The position numbers and the translations under genes were made by a program. From contig OX393576.1 in assembly GCA_947652605.1 (NCBI GenBank), forward strand, positions 46,910,966 to 46,974,965: DNA of 64,000 nucleotides, in the 5' to 3' direction. This DNA is from Elmis aenea (lineage: Eukaryota; Arthropoda; Insecta; Coleoptera; Elmidae). Numbering within the stretch: the stretch's first letter is position 1; each line of letters opens with the position of its first letter. The notes under the pieces are model-generated. The model saw only the letters and a program-made list of their open reading frames with translations, did not search any database and was not told where the DNA came from. Shown here one piece after another: positions 42,653-55,128 of this stretch.

Positions 42653-44300
42653 TCTTTATGTTGGTGCAGTATAAATTTGTAGCTAAGTACTAAAACGTTT
42701 CTAGTTTATATTTTTGTATTACTGAAATATGTTTTACCGAGGGACATGCAATTGTCAAGAGTTAAAATGTATATTGTGTGCCCTCTTACGTTTCTTGTAG
42801 TATCGAATTTCATATTTATTTGTTTCCAAATGCTGTAGCAACATTAACGCTACAATTTGCATTTTTATTTTGAAATTGTACTCTTTATTGAGCTTTGTAC
42901 ATGAGAATGTATCTAAATGTGTAACTAATCACCTAATATGTGTAACGGTTATTGTGAATCGTAAATAACTTCGATCGATTAATAAAATGAGAGAGCTGTT
43001 GTCCGATTTTAAAGTGTATTTACACTATTAGCAGGCTAGATTTGATAACGTCTGATATGTGGAGTGTTTGACTTAAATGTAATGGAATTCATTAATTATG
43101 AAAATATTTCATTCACGAAACATTTTTATCTTTTGTAATGTCGCGTACATATAAAGTGATGTAATGTATATTGTGCGATATATTTTGCTCATACTGCCTT
43201 ATGTGTATGATTTTGGCAAGGTCATTGTGACATGAAAGTGTTCGAAATGTAAATTAAGTAAATGTTGCAGTGATTGTATAAATTTGCCTTTTCTGTCGGG
43301 ACAAATTTGCAAGATGTTGTGTTAGTGGTTTTGGACATTATATTTGTGGCAAGACTTGGCAGATTTTTGCAATATTAGACTTCAACGCGGAGAATGCCGT
43401 AGAAAGGTTGTAAAAATTTAGGCAGTTTTAAAGTATGGGTCGTCGAGTTACGGCATTCATGTGCTACCATTTACACCTAGTACTGTGTTTTATCACTTTC
43501 TTTGGTGGATGTATTTTTTAAACACGTAAGCCTATATAGGCTGCATTATGTATAAGAGTCGTGCAACTGATTATTACTCTGCGGAAGTGTGTGATAGAGT
43601 AACCCGTAGAATCTGTTGCACGATTCGTTTTAAGTAAGTTACCTACTTTAGCGTTAGTAAGCTATAGGCAGCATGGATTAAATTATGTACTCGTCAAAAG
43701 TGCGTGGGGTCAGCAGACTGCACAGTGTTTTTAAACATATGGACTTCAAGCTTTTGTTAAAAGTCAGTGTAATTTTTCTTAAATTTTGACTGTTGACTTT
43801 GCATTAGAAGTGAAGTGGTGGGTGAATTCAAGAACATTTAATATTTGCTCTTTTCGTTTGTCGTTTACCGGCATCTCGGATTCAAATCTATTGGTTATAT
43901 CTTTCATTGAAGATATTAAAAAATTAAAATGCGATTAATAAATGGTTTACTTATTATTTCTTTTTTATTTATTGTAGTGTTGTGTAGATTTAAACCAATC
44001 CTAGTGTTATATGATGCATTTTTCATAGTATTTGTCACAATACTTCATAATTTTTTAGTGAAATATTGTTAATAAAAAACATTAATGAGTTTGTTATGTG
44101 TATATTTTGTTTTTAACTAATATTGTCAGCTATGTGTTACAATATTAATTACTAGATTTACATGGTACATAGACAGCTACGGCTAGAACGCTAGAAGTAT
44201 TTGTAACAAAACTTTCATGTATTTATTTAAACTGGTCAAAGTTTGGAAACTACAGATACATTGCTTACTGTTTTCTAATAAATTTGATTTGTTATATCAT
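42653..44300 (+). other. 3' UTR of the PRRC2 gene
   Basis: Polyadenylation signals AATAAA occur at 42981-42986, 44071-44076 and 44277-44282, the last followed by GT-rich sequence. This suggests alternative 3' ends of about 0.35, 1.4 and 1.65 kb. No repeat ends or ORFs are seen in it, in contrast to all neighbouring non-coding DNA, which supports a transcribed role. Confidence 0.55.
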
Positions 44301-44832
44301 CATTTTTAAAGTGTATTAGGTGTGGAACTTTAATAGTTTTGCATAGAAGCAACTTGCAATGTAAATTTGAGCTTAAATGCAAACCAAACTACGTTAAACC
44401 TGTTCTGTGGTTAAACCGTTAAAAAAAAAATAAGCCAAAAAGCAAATTTAAGATTGTTATGAAGATGAAAATTTTATATTTTACAGCTCATCTATTTTTA
44501 GGCACGTAAGTATTTAAAACATTTATTTCGGCTACTCGTAAACAGGTTTCGACACTATTAAAAACCATTTAAAAATCGTATAAAATATCCACAACATTTA
44601 GAATGGGGTGTGATTTTTTGTAACATTTTTTTTTTAACGGAATTGTAATTTTTACGGTTTTTAATGGTAGTGACATGTGTTAACGCGTAGTTAAACTAGA
44701 ACTTGTTAATGGAAACTTTATTATAGGTTTCTTTTATTTTACATTAAAATAGTAGACTAGGTAAGGATCCTTGCTAAATAATTGACCATAATTTTATTAA
44801 GATGTGGGATACTTTTTCTATGGTGGGATCAT

Positions 44833-45229
44833 GGTCTACTATACAGGTTGGGAAACTCCCATATAAAACCGACTGAGGCCGGTAACTAGTTTCGTAAATT
44901 ATCCCACAGATGGAGATAAGTCTAAGAACCGTTCGCCATAAATTATCGCTAGATGGCGATAAGTCTAAGAACCGGTTCGTGCACAATATTTTGACAGCAA
45001 GATTTATAAGCTTTTGCTTAGAAATTCAAATTTAATCAATCAGATGATGTATATAAAAATGTTTTAGCCGAATTTTTAAGTCAGTTTTGTTCAAAATGTA
45101 TTCTTAAACTTAATCGCCATCTAACGGATTTTTATGACGAATGGTTCTTAGACCTATCGCCACCTAGCGGAAATTTATGTCAAAAAGTTCCAGATTTTTT
45201 GACAGGCTTCCTAACCTGTGTAGTAGACC
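44833..45229. mobile_element. Inverted-repeat element with internal direct repeat
   Basis: Ends GGTCTACTATACAGGTTGGG and, inverted, GGTCTACTACACAGGTTAGG. The left half has a direct repeat of about 41 bases (near 44896 and 44938), each with ATAAGTCTAAGAACC; the right half has it inverted. Short motifs such as CTAGATGGCGATA and CGCCACCTAGCGG recur in it. Confidence 0.7.
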
Positions 45230-45821
45230 GTGGGTGGGATATTATATTAAACAGGGTTCTCGTTTTTCGAGGATCACTATGGGGATCTCGTAAACGGTAG
45301 GAGTTACGACTTCCGTTAAACTAGGGCAAAGTTGTATATTCAGGTGCTTAATAATTTGACGCAAACAGAACTTATCCAGCTCTTTTAGTTTTTGAGATAT
45401 AGGGAAAAAAGTAAAAAAATGGTGTTTTGTTTTTTGCCCGTAACTTTTTTATTTGATGTCGAATTTCATTTCTGTTGAAACTTTCATTGCCACTTTTTGC
45501 AAGGAATCTACATAAATCCGTAATTATATTTTCCATGCGACGTTTCGCTTTTTTAAAACTATCATCAGGTCAATTTTTTTGTTATGGACGCTATATCTGA
45601 TTTTAACGCCAATTTGCACAGCATTTTATTCTGAATTCGACAATGTATAACACTAAGTACTTTTTTAAAACAATTATTGTTAAAAATGGCAAAAACAAAT
45701 ATTTTATTTTGAAAAATTCCTAATCGGCATGGTAAATAATTGTCTTTGTCCCTTTTTACTTGGAAGCAGGTAAGTAAATCGCATGAAATTACTATTAAAG
45801 GGATTTAATGAAAGATTTAAC

Positions 45822-46128
45822 CAGGGGTTTGGAGCGGAGCACGGAGCGGTGGAGCAACGGGTTTTTGCCCGGAGCAGGAGCGGAGTCCGGAGCAAATAAT
45901 TTTGATTTATTATGTACCTACAATTTAAAAAATTTGTTTTTTCGAACATTTATTTAACGTCACTTGTTTGTTTGGGTCAAATATTGTTATTTTTGACCAA
46001 CTTCTACATATCCGATAAAATTAAAACTTTTTAGTCAAAAAACTTTTTATTAATGTTAACAATAATGTGTTTGGAACATGGAGTGGAGCGGGAGCGAAGC
46101 AATTAAAAAATTGGACTGCTCCAACTTG
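45822..46128. mobile_element. Probable hAT-type MITE, GGAGC-rich
   Basis: Left end CAGGGGTTTGGAGCGG, right end inverted CAAGTTGGAGCAG. Flanks GATTTAAC and GATTTAAG agree at 7 of 8. The inside has many GGAGC repeats at both ends. The inserted site lies in the loop of the larger foldback. Confidence 0.65.
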
Positions 46129-46200
46129 GATTTAAGACATTTTAAAGAATTGAACAATGATGACAAAATATATTATATGTACAATGCCTACAGTTTAGAC

Positions 46201-46390
46201 CAGGGGTGGGGAACGTTTTGACTTTGGAAGATTTTTCATAACGCCGCAAACTTCTGTTAGAGTAAATATTTTTCACGCATAAAATCCACAGCTATAGTGC
46301 TGATTTATGGTACAATCGTCTGCAAACAGGCCGCATCGAATATCTAAAAAGGCCGCATGTGGCCTTAAGGCCGCAGGTTCCCCATCCCTG
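46201..46390. mobile_element. hAT-type MITE (CAGGGGTGGGGAAC end)
   Basis: Ends CAGGGGTGGGGAACG and, inverted, CAGGGATGGGGAACC. Identical 8-bp flanks GTTTAGAC at 46193-46200 and 46391-46398. 190 bases, no ORF. Ends of this type are found in many animal hAT MITEs. Confidence 0.93.
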
Positions 46391-47472
46391 GTTTAGACCA
46401 TACACAAGTCGTTTTGACGTTTCGCGCGCTTTTGTTTATTTTAGATGTCACAAAACATAGCCACCTCATCTGTTTCATGGTGCTATGGAAAAGGCTTAAT
46501 TAAACTGTAAACATTTTGTATGGAATAAAATTGCCATTTCGTTAAGTAAAATAGGTATTAATAAATATGTTGAGAAAGCATTAACATTGTTTACTTGTTA
46601 TCAGATATTTTTAGAATATTTTCCTCAGTTAAGTAATAAAATAAACTAATACATCTAACATCTAAACCCTTATTTGGCATACAAAAAGGTGCAATAACAT
46701 TTTCGTAACCAAATATAAGTTTTCATAGTTTTTAAAAAACGTCCAAAAATCTGTTTACTTATTAAAAGCCATTAACGCAGATAAAGGGCATAACTCGTTG
46801 AAGACGTAACCAATGCGTTCGTTTGACAAGTTAAGTTAGTTCTTGGTTGGGTGACCGACCGTGCATGCATGGCATATCTGTTTTTTTCCCTTCAATAAAT
46901 AAATAAATACCTACCTATTTTCGTTTTGTGTTAAATCATTAACTAAATCCCTTTAATAGTAATTTCATGCGGTTTACTTACCTACTTCCAAGATAAAAGG
47001 GACAAGGACAATTATTTACCATGCTGATTAGGCAATTTTCAAAATAAAATATTTGTTTTTGCCATTTTTAACAATAACTGTTTCAAAAAAGTACTTCGTG
47101 TTATACATTGTCGAATTCAGAATAAAATGCTCTACAAATTGGCGTTAAAATCAGATATAGCGTCCATAAGAAAAAATTTACCTGATGGTTTAAAAAATAT
47201 AATTGGAGATTTTCATTCCTTGCAAAAAGTGGCAATGAAAAAGTTTCAATAGAAATGAAATTCGACATCAAATAAAAAAGTTACGGGCAAAAAACAAAAA
47301 TCCATTTTTTTTACTTTTTCCCCTATATCTCAAAAATTAAAAAGGCTAGATAAGTTCTGTTTGCGTCAAATAATTAAGCACCTTAATATACAACGTTGCC
47401 CCAATTTAACCGAAGTCGCAACTCTTACCGTTTACGAGATACCCATAGTGACCCTCGAAAAACGAGAACCCT

Positions 47473-48640
47473 ATATAATTTAAATATTTTTCGAACTTTG
47501 TATAGCTTTGTAATTTATAAACTGCAATCGCCTTTTATTTCATGAAGGGCTTTCGCCTAATGACTGCTATTTAATTTCATGAATATTTTGGGAAATTAAA
47601 AATTATTGGAATTTCTTAAAGTACTGTGTAGGACGGCAAAATATTTAAAAAAATTGAATTGGTTTATAATTAATCGACTAAAAACAGCATCCTTAGTAGC
47701 ACATCAAATACAGACATAATTATCTAATTTTCTTTTATATGCCATAAGCCATAATTGCATCTTCCACTGTTCCTCCCATCACACTTTTCTCGCCCAAGAC
47801 GCCTAGCTTAAATAAATGTCTTGATACGATCTTAACGGTGAAAAAAATAAACTACTTACATAGGAATAGCTTAAAACAATGTGATAAAAAAAAAAAAATT
47901 ATTAACTACTTTACAAATATTATACTTTGAAGAGTATTTGTTACAAAAACTGCTCAAATTAAAATAAAACTTAAAGTGCTTTGATTTTGAAATTTTTGAC
48001 AGGCCATTTAAAGGGGCCCAACTTTACAAAAATAAAATATTTTGTGTTAACATTTTTTCGTCTTTAAAAGCATCTTTTTTAAACACATTTGTTATGCTTT
48101 TAAACATATTTGTATATTCACTTTCTCTAAACCAATATGGGAAGTTTGCGTTTGGCATTCACTTGCAAATTAAATTGTAGATTGCAGTAATACAAAGATA
48201 CGTTTCACGTTTTCTAGTATGAAGCGTAATGTAACAAACAAATCTCGCTTTTGACATTTTCACACGTACATGTTAAAATGAACTTAAAATTTTCTATTTA
48301 TATTTTTAACTTGGAAATGCAAACAAATCACAAAAGTAAATAAACTCGGCAGATGCGAATAACGCATTGCTGAACTGGCGCGCACCTCGAGTGAAAACGG
48401 GTGGGACTTTAGAGAAGTATGCAGTGCTGGCTTTAGAAGAAATTGCGAAAAGCGGCCATTTGGGAGGCCAAAAATTAAGGTCGCTTAACAATTACCCAAG
48501 ATTGAGAACGCTAACGAAAATGATAAAACAGTAGAGCAAAGCATTTTCGTGGTTAATGTGCACATTATCATGAATATTTTATTGTGCAACTGTTTCCGTT
48601 TTTGTCACCGTTCTTGTGCAATTAAAAAGCAGACTCTTAA
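47473..48640. other. Spacer, no feature seen
   Basis: AT-rich spacer between the foldback element and the first repeat unit of the TMEM272-like gene. The minus-strand ORF at 48306-48491 has no family that I recognise. Confidence 0.4.
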
Positions 48641-49850
48641 GAGGCCCAATTTCGTCACTAGGCTTTCAAGTTACAATTTTAGATTAATCTTGCATTGGTC
48701 GATGGTGTAAAGATAAAACTTGCGGTAGACGCTAGACAACTTGATATTGCTAGAATCTGGGTTGTAAATTCTTCATACCCTACACGAGTTTGGTGGTCTA
48801 AACATTAATGTGTTTCTGCTAAATATAGTTCATATAGGTGGTAAAACAATATAAATCGTTTTATGACAAAAATATTTTATTGACAACCACTGATTTAAAA
48901 ATAAACACTTATTTCTACACTACATTTATAATACAGTACAAAATTGAAGATACCTGTAAATGAGTTTACCACAGATCTTTATTAAAATCTTATTTATTTA
49001 TTTACATACATTCAAAACTTAATCTAACAACAACACTGCCTAACCCCTAACGTATTACACATAGAAATATACATGCACAATCACAATACCACAATTTAGC
49101 GGACTAATTGGAGGGAATTTTGAAGCAAAATACAATCCGTTTTTACCATAAAAACTAAAAACTAAATATCATGTTTAAGACATACATTTATGTACTTAAA
49201 AATAAATTGAGATTTTACAGTATTAACAAGTTTTAATTAATAAATAATATACTCTCAGTGTTTGGCTAAGCTTGTCCGTAAACTACCCGCTAGTATTTTC
49301 TTGAGTAGTAAATACTTAACAAAATTAAAATGTTTAATAAATAATTGTACTTTTCATAATTTATTAACAGTCTTCTTTGGTACCTACATTTTGTTTAAAA
49401 TTGTATCTTACAAATTAATTGGTGTAAATTGTGTATGGTTTATATTACATTAAAGATCTGTGGGGTTTTGCATTATACTATAGCGCAATCTGATAACAAA
49501 ACTGAAAATTTGCTCTGCTTTTATTTCTTGATAAATCTTCACTGCTCACGTCCTTTGAAAGCATATAAACATACCACACAGCAGGATAGCAAGAATAAGA
49601 GGCCTACGAATACGTAGCCCAGAGTGATGATCCAGAAAGTGAATAAATATACCACTTTATCGCAATAGTTTGGTCCTTTGCTAGTATATATTGGTTGGGC
49701 GCTGTAAACCCAATATGATCCTGTAAAATTAAATTTTGTGCAAATCGACTGTTTAGTTTAGCTAAAAGAAATACTTGAAAATGACTGGATAAAATAGTTT
49801 CGATTATCTTATCGTAATTAAAGCAATTTCATGCACTACAGGCTTGGCCA
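48640..49850. repeat. Tandem duplication, distal unit
   Basis: This stretch and 50820-53045 are homologous over their length: for example ATATAAATCGTTTTATGAC at about 48849 and 51071, CACAGATCTTTATTAAAAT at about 48971 and 51190, and CAAATCGACTGTTT at 49741 and 52957. Each unit holds one terminal exon and 3' UTR of the TMEM272-like gene. Divergence is moderate, so the duplication is not recent. Confidence 0.85.
49539..49720 (-). CDS. TMEM272-like protein, distal copy of the terminal exon
   Basis: Minus strand: acceptor TTTTACAG precedes 49720; the frame runs to TGA at 49541-49539, about 60 residues. It has YWVYSAQ, then GPNYCDKVVYLFTFWIITLGY and a hydrophobic membrane segment (VGLLFLLSCCVVC) with a short polar tail. 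The pattern WVY, YC, YLF.FW..T..Y fits the last membrane segment of insect TMEM272-like proteins. It enters with the same phase (one base carried over) as the nearer copy at 52751-52935. The frame is intact and the two differ mainly by conservative changes. It could be an alternative last exon of the same gene or a dead-end leftover. Confidence 0.8.
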
Positions 49851-50819
49851 ATTGTTCCCAAACTGCTGTGCTCCGCGAATATAAACTATCAAGAAAAGTA
49901 GGACCCTAAAGTGAAGCGGATTATAAATGAAGTTGGCCATGAAGAGAAACATCGATAAGTGACATCTGCCAACAGTTTCTTTAAACAGTGACTTGTCCAC
50001 ACTCTCGTTTCTAATATTTTGTTATTTATAAATATCCGTGGTATCTCCAGGACATTTAGTATTTTTGTCTCCGAGGAATGCTGTGAAAAAATCACCGATA
50101 ACTTAAGTCTTTGTAAAGCAAGAAAGTCTGTGAACCTCATATCTATACGATTAATATCTCATTTTACAAACTTATTTCGCGTTTGTGAATTATAAGTCAC
50201 TAATTGACAGGAATTATTTTTAATTCCAGTAACTTCCAAGTACTTTATTATTAACAAGATAACAGCTATAAACATTATACAAGAAGAAAAACAAAAGACG
50301 ATTTGATTTGGCATAGCTAACGTAGTCTATGATTTTGTTTTTGATGTTTATACATTTACGTAAACATATGGGCGTTGTGAGTAACCTATTCATTCAACTA
50401 TTGGTATCTCGCGTCTCTTGATAGGTTGACCAAATTAGGAAAAATTGCGCCATTTATAGCTCATTAACAATCTAAAATGGCAATCTTCATCAATACAGAA
50501 CCTATAGAAGATACATTTTGTTGGTTTTTTTGGTATTATTTTTTAAAATTAAATACGTATATAAAAAGTACAAGTGTTTATGATGTACGTTTGGTGTTTG
50601 TAAAATTTAAAAAAACAACATTTTGTCTCTTCGAAGTTTTAGTGTTTGGAAGAGGTTGACAAAAATGTTTATGCTGATACTATACTAGCAAAAGTGCAAG
50701 GTTTGAGGCTTACCAGGCAGAAGCGTAGCAAGGGTGTGTGGCGCCCAACGCAACTCTTGGATTGGCGCCTCCACTCCATACTTTAAATATTTGGAAATAT
50801 CAAAAATGCTACCGTTAAC
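49851..50819. other. Spacer between the two duplicated units
   Basis: No gene. A lone hAT-type end CAGAAGCGTAGCAAGGG, related to the element at 16493-16782, begins near 50719; no partner end or flank duplication is seen. Confidence 0.4.
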
Positions 50820-51621
50820 GGCGTTACATTTTTCAGTTTCGTAACTAGGCTTTCAAACAGTTTTAACTAAAACAATACGAGCGCAACACCGATTTTTCGT
50901 TTCATGGTGTAAAGAAAACAGTTGTGGCAATAAGTTGGAGTTGGTTTTTTGGTTTTATATAGTTACAGACTTGCGTTAGAGTTTCTTGAACTCCAAACGA
51001 GTTGGATTGTCTATGTCACATTTCACATTTATGGGTCTGATAAATGTAGTTTATGCAGGAAGTAAAACAATATAAATCGTTTTATGACAAAAATAGTTTA
51101 TTGATTACCAATGATTCAAAATAAACATTTTAACTCTATATTACAGTACAAAATTGAAGACATTTGTAGGTTCACAAAATAGTTTTCCACAGATCTTTAT
51201 TAAAATTTTACATATTTACAAACATTCAAAAGTCAAGCTAACAGGAACACAGCAATACGTATTATACATAAAAATATACACCATACATCATAATACCTCG
51301 GTTTAGCGGACCAATTGGAGGAAATTTTAAATCAAAATGCAATCCGTTTAATAAAACTAAATATAATGATTTAAGAAATATACAAAAATACTCAATTAGT
51401 CAAATTACTCAACGTTTAACGTTTAACAATAACCAAAAACTTTATATAGTTTGGGGAAATTCCGACATAGGATTGTAGATTTTTGTCCGTTTAATTGAGG
51501 TTTTATTGTACTAATAAGTACTACTAATGTATAATATATGACCATAGTTCAACTAAGCTGTAAATTATCTGTTAGTCGTATAAATACTCAACATGATTAA
51601 AATGTTAAATTAATAATTGTA

Positions 51622-52554
51622 GAGTAAAGTGCCCTAATATGGAATACTTTTTTGTATTCGGTAATAATATTCACATTTATTCAACAAAATTTTGCAAACA
51701 AAATTATAAGGCATTTGTAATGAATACGCAACACATTACTCGAATTCTGGTACGATATTACGGTAGATATTCCTTATATAGCTATTTTTTAAAAATCTTA
51801 CTACTATTCCATATTAAGCTCCCGGGGAACCTAATATGGAATACTAGGGGTTCTTAATATGAAATATAGAATTATATAGGAAATATACATTAAAATAAAC
51901 AACTGCTCATAGATTAATCTTTTATTTCTTCTGATTTGCATTATTACTTAAACCAAACCAAAACTCTATTATTTATGTAAATTAAATTATAATTCAAGTG
52001 TCATTCGAACTAAATGTTGATAATTTATTTATTTTTTACAGGTAGGACAATAGAATTGTTTTTTTTGGGTATTTGCACATTTTTCGTCTGCCCATTTCTG
52101 ACACTTTTGACACTGAACCCATATTGCTGTACTTAGTGACCATAATCATATTCATTATAAGGCACCTCTATGTATTCCATATTAGGCATCAATGTGTCAT
52201 TTCAAAAATCGGTATATGTAAAACATGAAATGAACCCAATCAAAATTTTGGTCTATTTAATTGAAATGTAAAGACTCATGCTAAATAAACATGCAATACA
52301 ATATTTTATATCATTTACCCTAGCATATAATATTTTGCACTGAAAGATTTAGCCTAAAAACTCAGTAGCACGTCAAAAATATATTTGAATCTGTTATGTA
52401 ATCTACTGAATATTTTTTAACTATTTTACATTTGGGAATGTGTGATCAATGTACAAATAGGTACATATACTTTTCAACAGATATCGCTTATTCATTGTCA
52501 TAAAACTGATGTATTCCATAATAGGTAACTGTTCCATATTAGGGCACTTTACTC
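51622..52554. mobile_element. TA-targeting element with zinc-finger remnant
   Basis: Inverted ends GAGTAAAGTGCCCTAATATG flanked by TA on both sides. The other duplication unit has the empty site (AATAATTGTACTTTT near 49342), proving both the borders and that the insertion came after the duplication. On the minus strand about 52142-52041 reads WVQCQKCQKWADEKC and FYCPTCK, a PHD-like Cys finger such as is fused to the end of some pogo/Tigger-type transposases. The catalytic part is missing. Confidence 0.85.
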
Positions 52555-52750
52555 TACTTTTTAAAACCTATTTACAGCTTCTTTGGTACTTATATATTAT
52601 TTACACTTGTCTATCTTACAAATTAATTAGTGTAAATTGTGCATAGCTTATTTTATTTTAAAGATCTGTGGGATTTTGCGCTATATGTATCTATAGCGCA
52701 ACCTGATTGCAAAACTGGAAATGTACTTTGCTTTGATTCCTCGATAATCT

Positions 52751-52935
52751 TCACTGTCCACGTTTTTTATAAGAAAATACACACATCGCACAGCCGGTTA
52801 GCAATATTACGACACCGATGCATATGTAACCGATAGTGATGATCCAAAAAGAGAACAAATATGCCACTTTATTACAGTACTTTGGTCCCGCGCTTATGAA
52901 TGATGGTTTGTAGACGCTGTAAACCCAGACCGATC
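52751..52935 (-). CDS. TMEM272-like protein, proximal copy of the terminal exon
   Basis: Minus strand: acceptor TTTTGCAG precedes 52935; the frame ends at TGA 52753-52751, about 61 residues. It carries SVWVYSVYKPSF, GPKYCNKVAYLFSFWIIT and the last membrane segment (ICIGVVILLTGCAMC), then a basic tail. Entry phase fits the donor of the exon at 62961-63077. This is the copy nearer the upstream exons and so the default last exon. Function of the family is unknown; it has four membrane segments. Confidence 0.85.
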
Positions 52936-53045
52936 CTGCAAAATTAAATTTTGTGCAAATCGACTGTTTGGTTTAGCTAGAATAAAACTTGGAAATGATT
53001 GGTTAAAAGTCAAGACTTTTTATTTTAGCAATTTCATGCGCTGTG

Positions 53046-53465
53046 GTTAAGCTATAACAGTAATTCAAAGTCTACGCGTAGCGGCGCCTTGAGGCGCCTG
53101 AAATTTAAGCTATATAAAGCGTTAATCAGGATATGAAAATTATTTTAAGATTTGTAATACAGAGCGGAAAGGAGGCACGTCTAAGCGTTTAATTTAAAAA
53201 GGGGAGGATTTCAGTTTTAGCGATGCATTAGTTAATGTTAGTTTAACCCTCGAGCGGACGAGTGGTGTACTTTGTCCATAGCATCTTGAAAAATAAACAA
53301 CTCCTGCGTTTGATAGAATTATGTTTTTGCAACGTCTAGTATCTTAAAACCTCTGTCTTGTAATTCTGATTTAATATCTTCAGTATTACATGACGGGTGC
53401 AGATTTCTAATATAAATATTAATGATAATGAAAAGATACCTGAATAAACTTACAATGAAATACAA
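53046..53465. other. Intron spacer with lone piggyBac-type end
   Basis: A single end reading TTAACCCTCGAGCGGACGAG occurs near 53243; no inverted partner was found. Nothing else is supported. Confidence 0.35.
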
Positions 53466-53722
53466 TTAATGAAGACAAATGTCAGATTGACAGTCATGGC
53501 TACTTATATTTGTAAAATTAATCCAATTTTAAAATATTAATTATAAACTAAATATTAAACATTTAAGCTTATTAATGGTCTCAAATGATGCGTAATAATT
53601 TTATCTTTCTATTGTTACCATTAATTTTAATATAAATTCAATTGGGGATCAGGAATCCGAAAAAAAGTTAAAACCAATGTTAATTCCCTATGTTCACGGC
53701 TGGTGGTTAACACCCGGTATAA
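53466..53722. mobile_element. Half copy of the palindromic element at 34260-34917
   Basis: Matches one arm, from GAAGACAAATGTCAGATTGAC to the end ACCACCAGCC inverted as GGCTGGTGGTTAACACCCGG, followed by TA. The other arm is absent. It lies in the large intron of the TMEM272-like gene. Confidence 0.85.
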
Positions 53723-55128
53723 ATTCCTTATTTTACATAATTTAATAATTTTTTTTTAAATTACTGTGTTATCAAACATTACTTCAGCAAAACGTATCAG
53801 ACAAAATCAACAGTTATTATAAACTATTAGTTTTAAAAGTGGCTTAAGTCACTTTACAGTAATGAAAAACGGCGATTCGTTAACGTCTGTGCGAAATTAT
53901 GTACATTGAGAAAGAAAATAACTAATCGAAATAACAAATGTAAGTGAAATTTCTCTAAAGTAGCATTAATTTTTTTATATGCACAATAATATGCAAAACA
54001 TTTAATGTCTCAAAATAACATAAAAGTGACTTATGCCACTTTTAAAATAAACGGATTATTATGTCGCTTATATTAAATAATGAGCACATTTTTGATGAGA
54101 TACGATTAAGGTTCTCTGTCTTTTATTTTAATATGTTATTTCTTACGGTAAATTCCATGCTTAACTTTTCAGCTATTGAAATATTTAACGCTATAGTTTT
54201 TGATGTAAACCTGATAAAAACATTTAAACACTTTATTTAATTTACAGCATAGTTTAGATCGGATATCGATTTGACCTTGTGAATTACATAAACAAAATAT
54301 GTAATAAATAATAAATAATAAATAACTAATTTACTACAAAATATACAACAAAAAGCTGGAAGCCACTATAAAAAATATCGTTATTACATTCGATTAAAAC
54401 TTATGAGCAAGAACTGTCGTTGATGCACATCTTATCAACTTATTTTAAAATTCAGTTTAATTTGGTTTCTCGTTAAATGAATCAGCTTTTGAATTTTTGC
54501 CAACAGGATGTTGTAAAATACTTTAATGAGGATAACTAAATAGATAGCGAATTAGATTAGTCAATTCAAGGTCAAGTGTTTATACCTGATGTCTTTTTTA
54601 CAATTGCATTTTAAATATGCATATTTATGCATTTATATTTTCATTTAAAATAAAGTTGGTGCAATTAAAGCATCATTTATTTAAAATTATAATTTTAGTT
54701 CTGCAATTTGTGCTGTACAAAGTGCTAACAAGCCGACTGATGCATTTTACGACCGTACATCAGTAACATTTTCAGAATTAACGACTACTAAATATTTCGT
54801 TATTCCCTCAAGCTTTGTACAGGTGTAAATCTTTAGCCGTCAATGAATTAAATACGAATGAGAGGATTAATGGAGATGTCTTGAATTATTAGATTATGTC
54901 GGACCGGCACGTTTTGGAGCCGAAGATGTACAGCAGAGTGGAATAATATGACGTTATATCTAATATACAGAGTGTTCCAAATTAAAAGTCCAACATTGGT
55001 AGCTCACTTATGTTAAAAGCTACAAAGTTGGTTAAACTAGGGAAAAATTACGTATTTTGGTGCTGAATTCATATTTAAAAAAATATCACAGGCCCCCCTT
55101 ACTTTTGAAGTTATTCAAGGAAGACTAA
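53723..55128. other. Intron spacer
   Basis: AT-rich DNA with one lone CAGAGTGTTCCAAATTA end at about 54966 (CAGGGTG type). The phrase AAAGTGGCTTAAGTCACTTT near 53835 and AAAGTGACTTATGCCACTTTT near 54025 form an imperfect inverted pair. No coding content. Confidence 0.35.

Larger units (their letters stand above)
45252..47472. mobile_element. Foldback element with nested hAT inserts
   Basis: Left end CAGGGTTCTCGTTTTTCGAG is repeated inverted at the right end. Arms of about 560 bases pair all the way from the TCTCGTAAACGGTAGGAGTTACG block to the ATTACTATTAAAGGGATTTA block. The loop contains hAT-type inserts at 45822-46128 and 46201-46390 and about 0.5 kb of unassigned DNA (46399-46930). No transposase. 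Lies downstream of the PRRC2 3' UTR. Confidence 0.82.
50820..53045. repeat. Tandem duplication, proximal unit
   Basis: Homologous to 48640-49850 but longer because of a 933-base insertion (51622-52554). Contains the proximal terminal exon at 52751-52935 and its 3' UTR. Confidence 0.85.

Noticed and set aside
48306..48491. 61-codon minus-strand ORF with WPP and TRGARQF
   Set aside because: No recognised domain, no splice partner; perhaps a repeat remnant, but no ends are visible.
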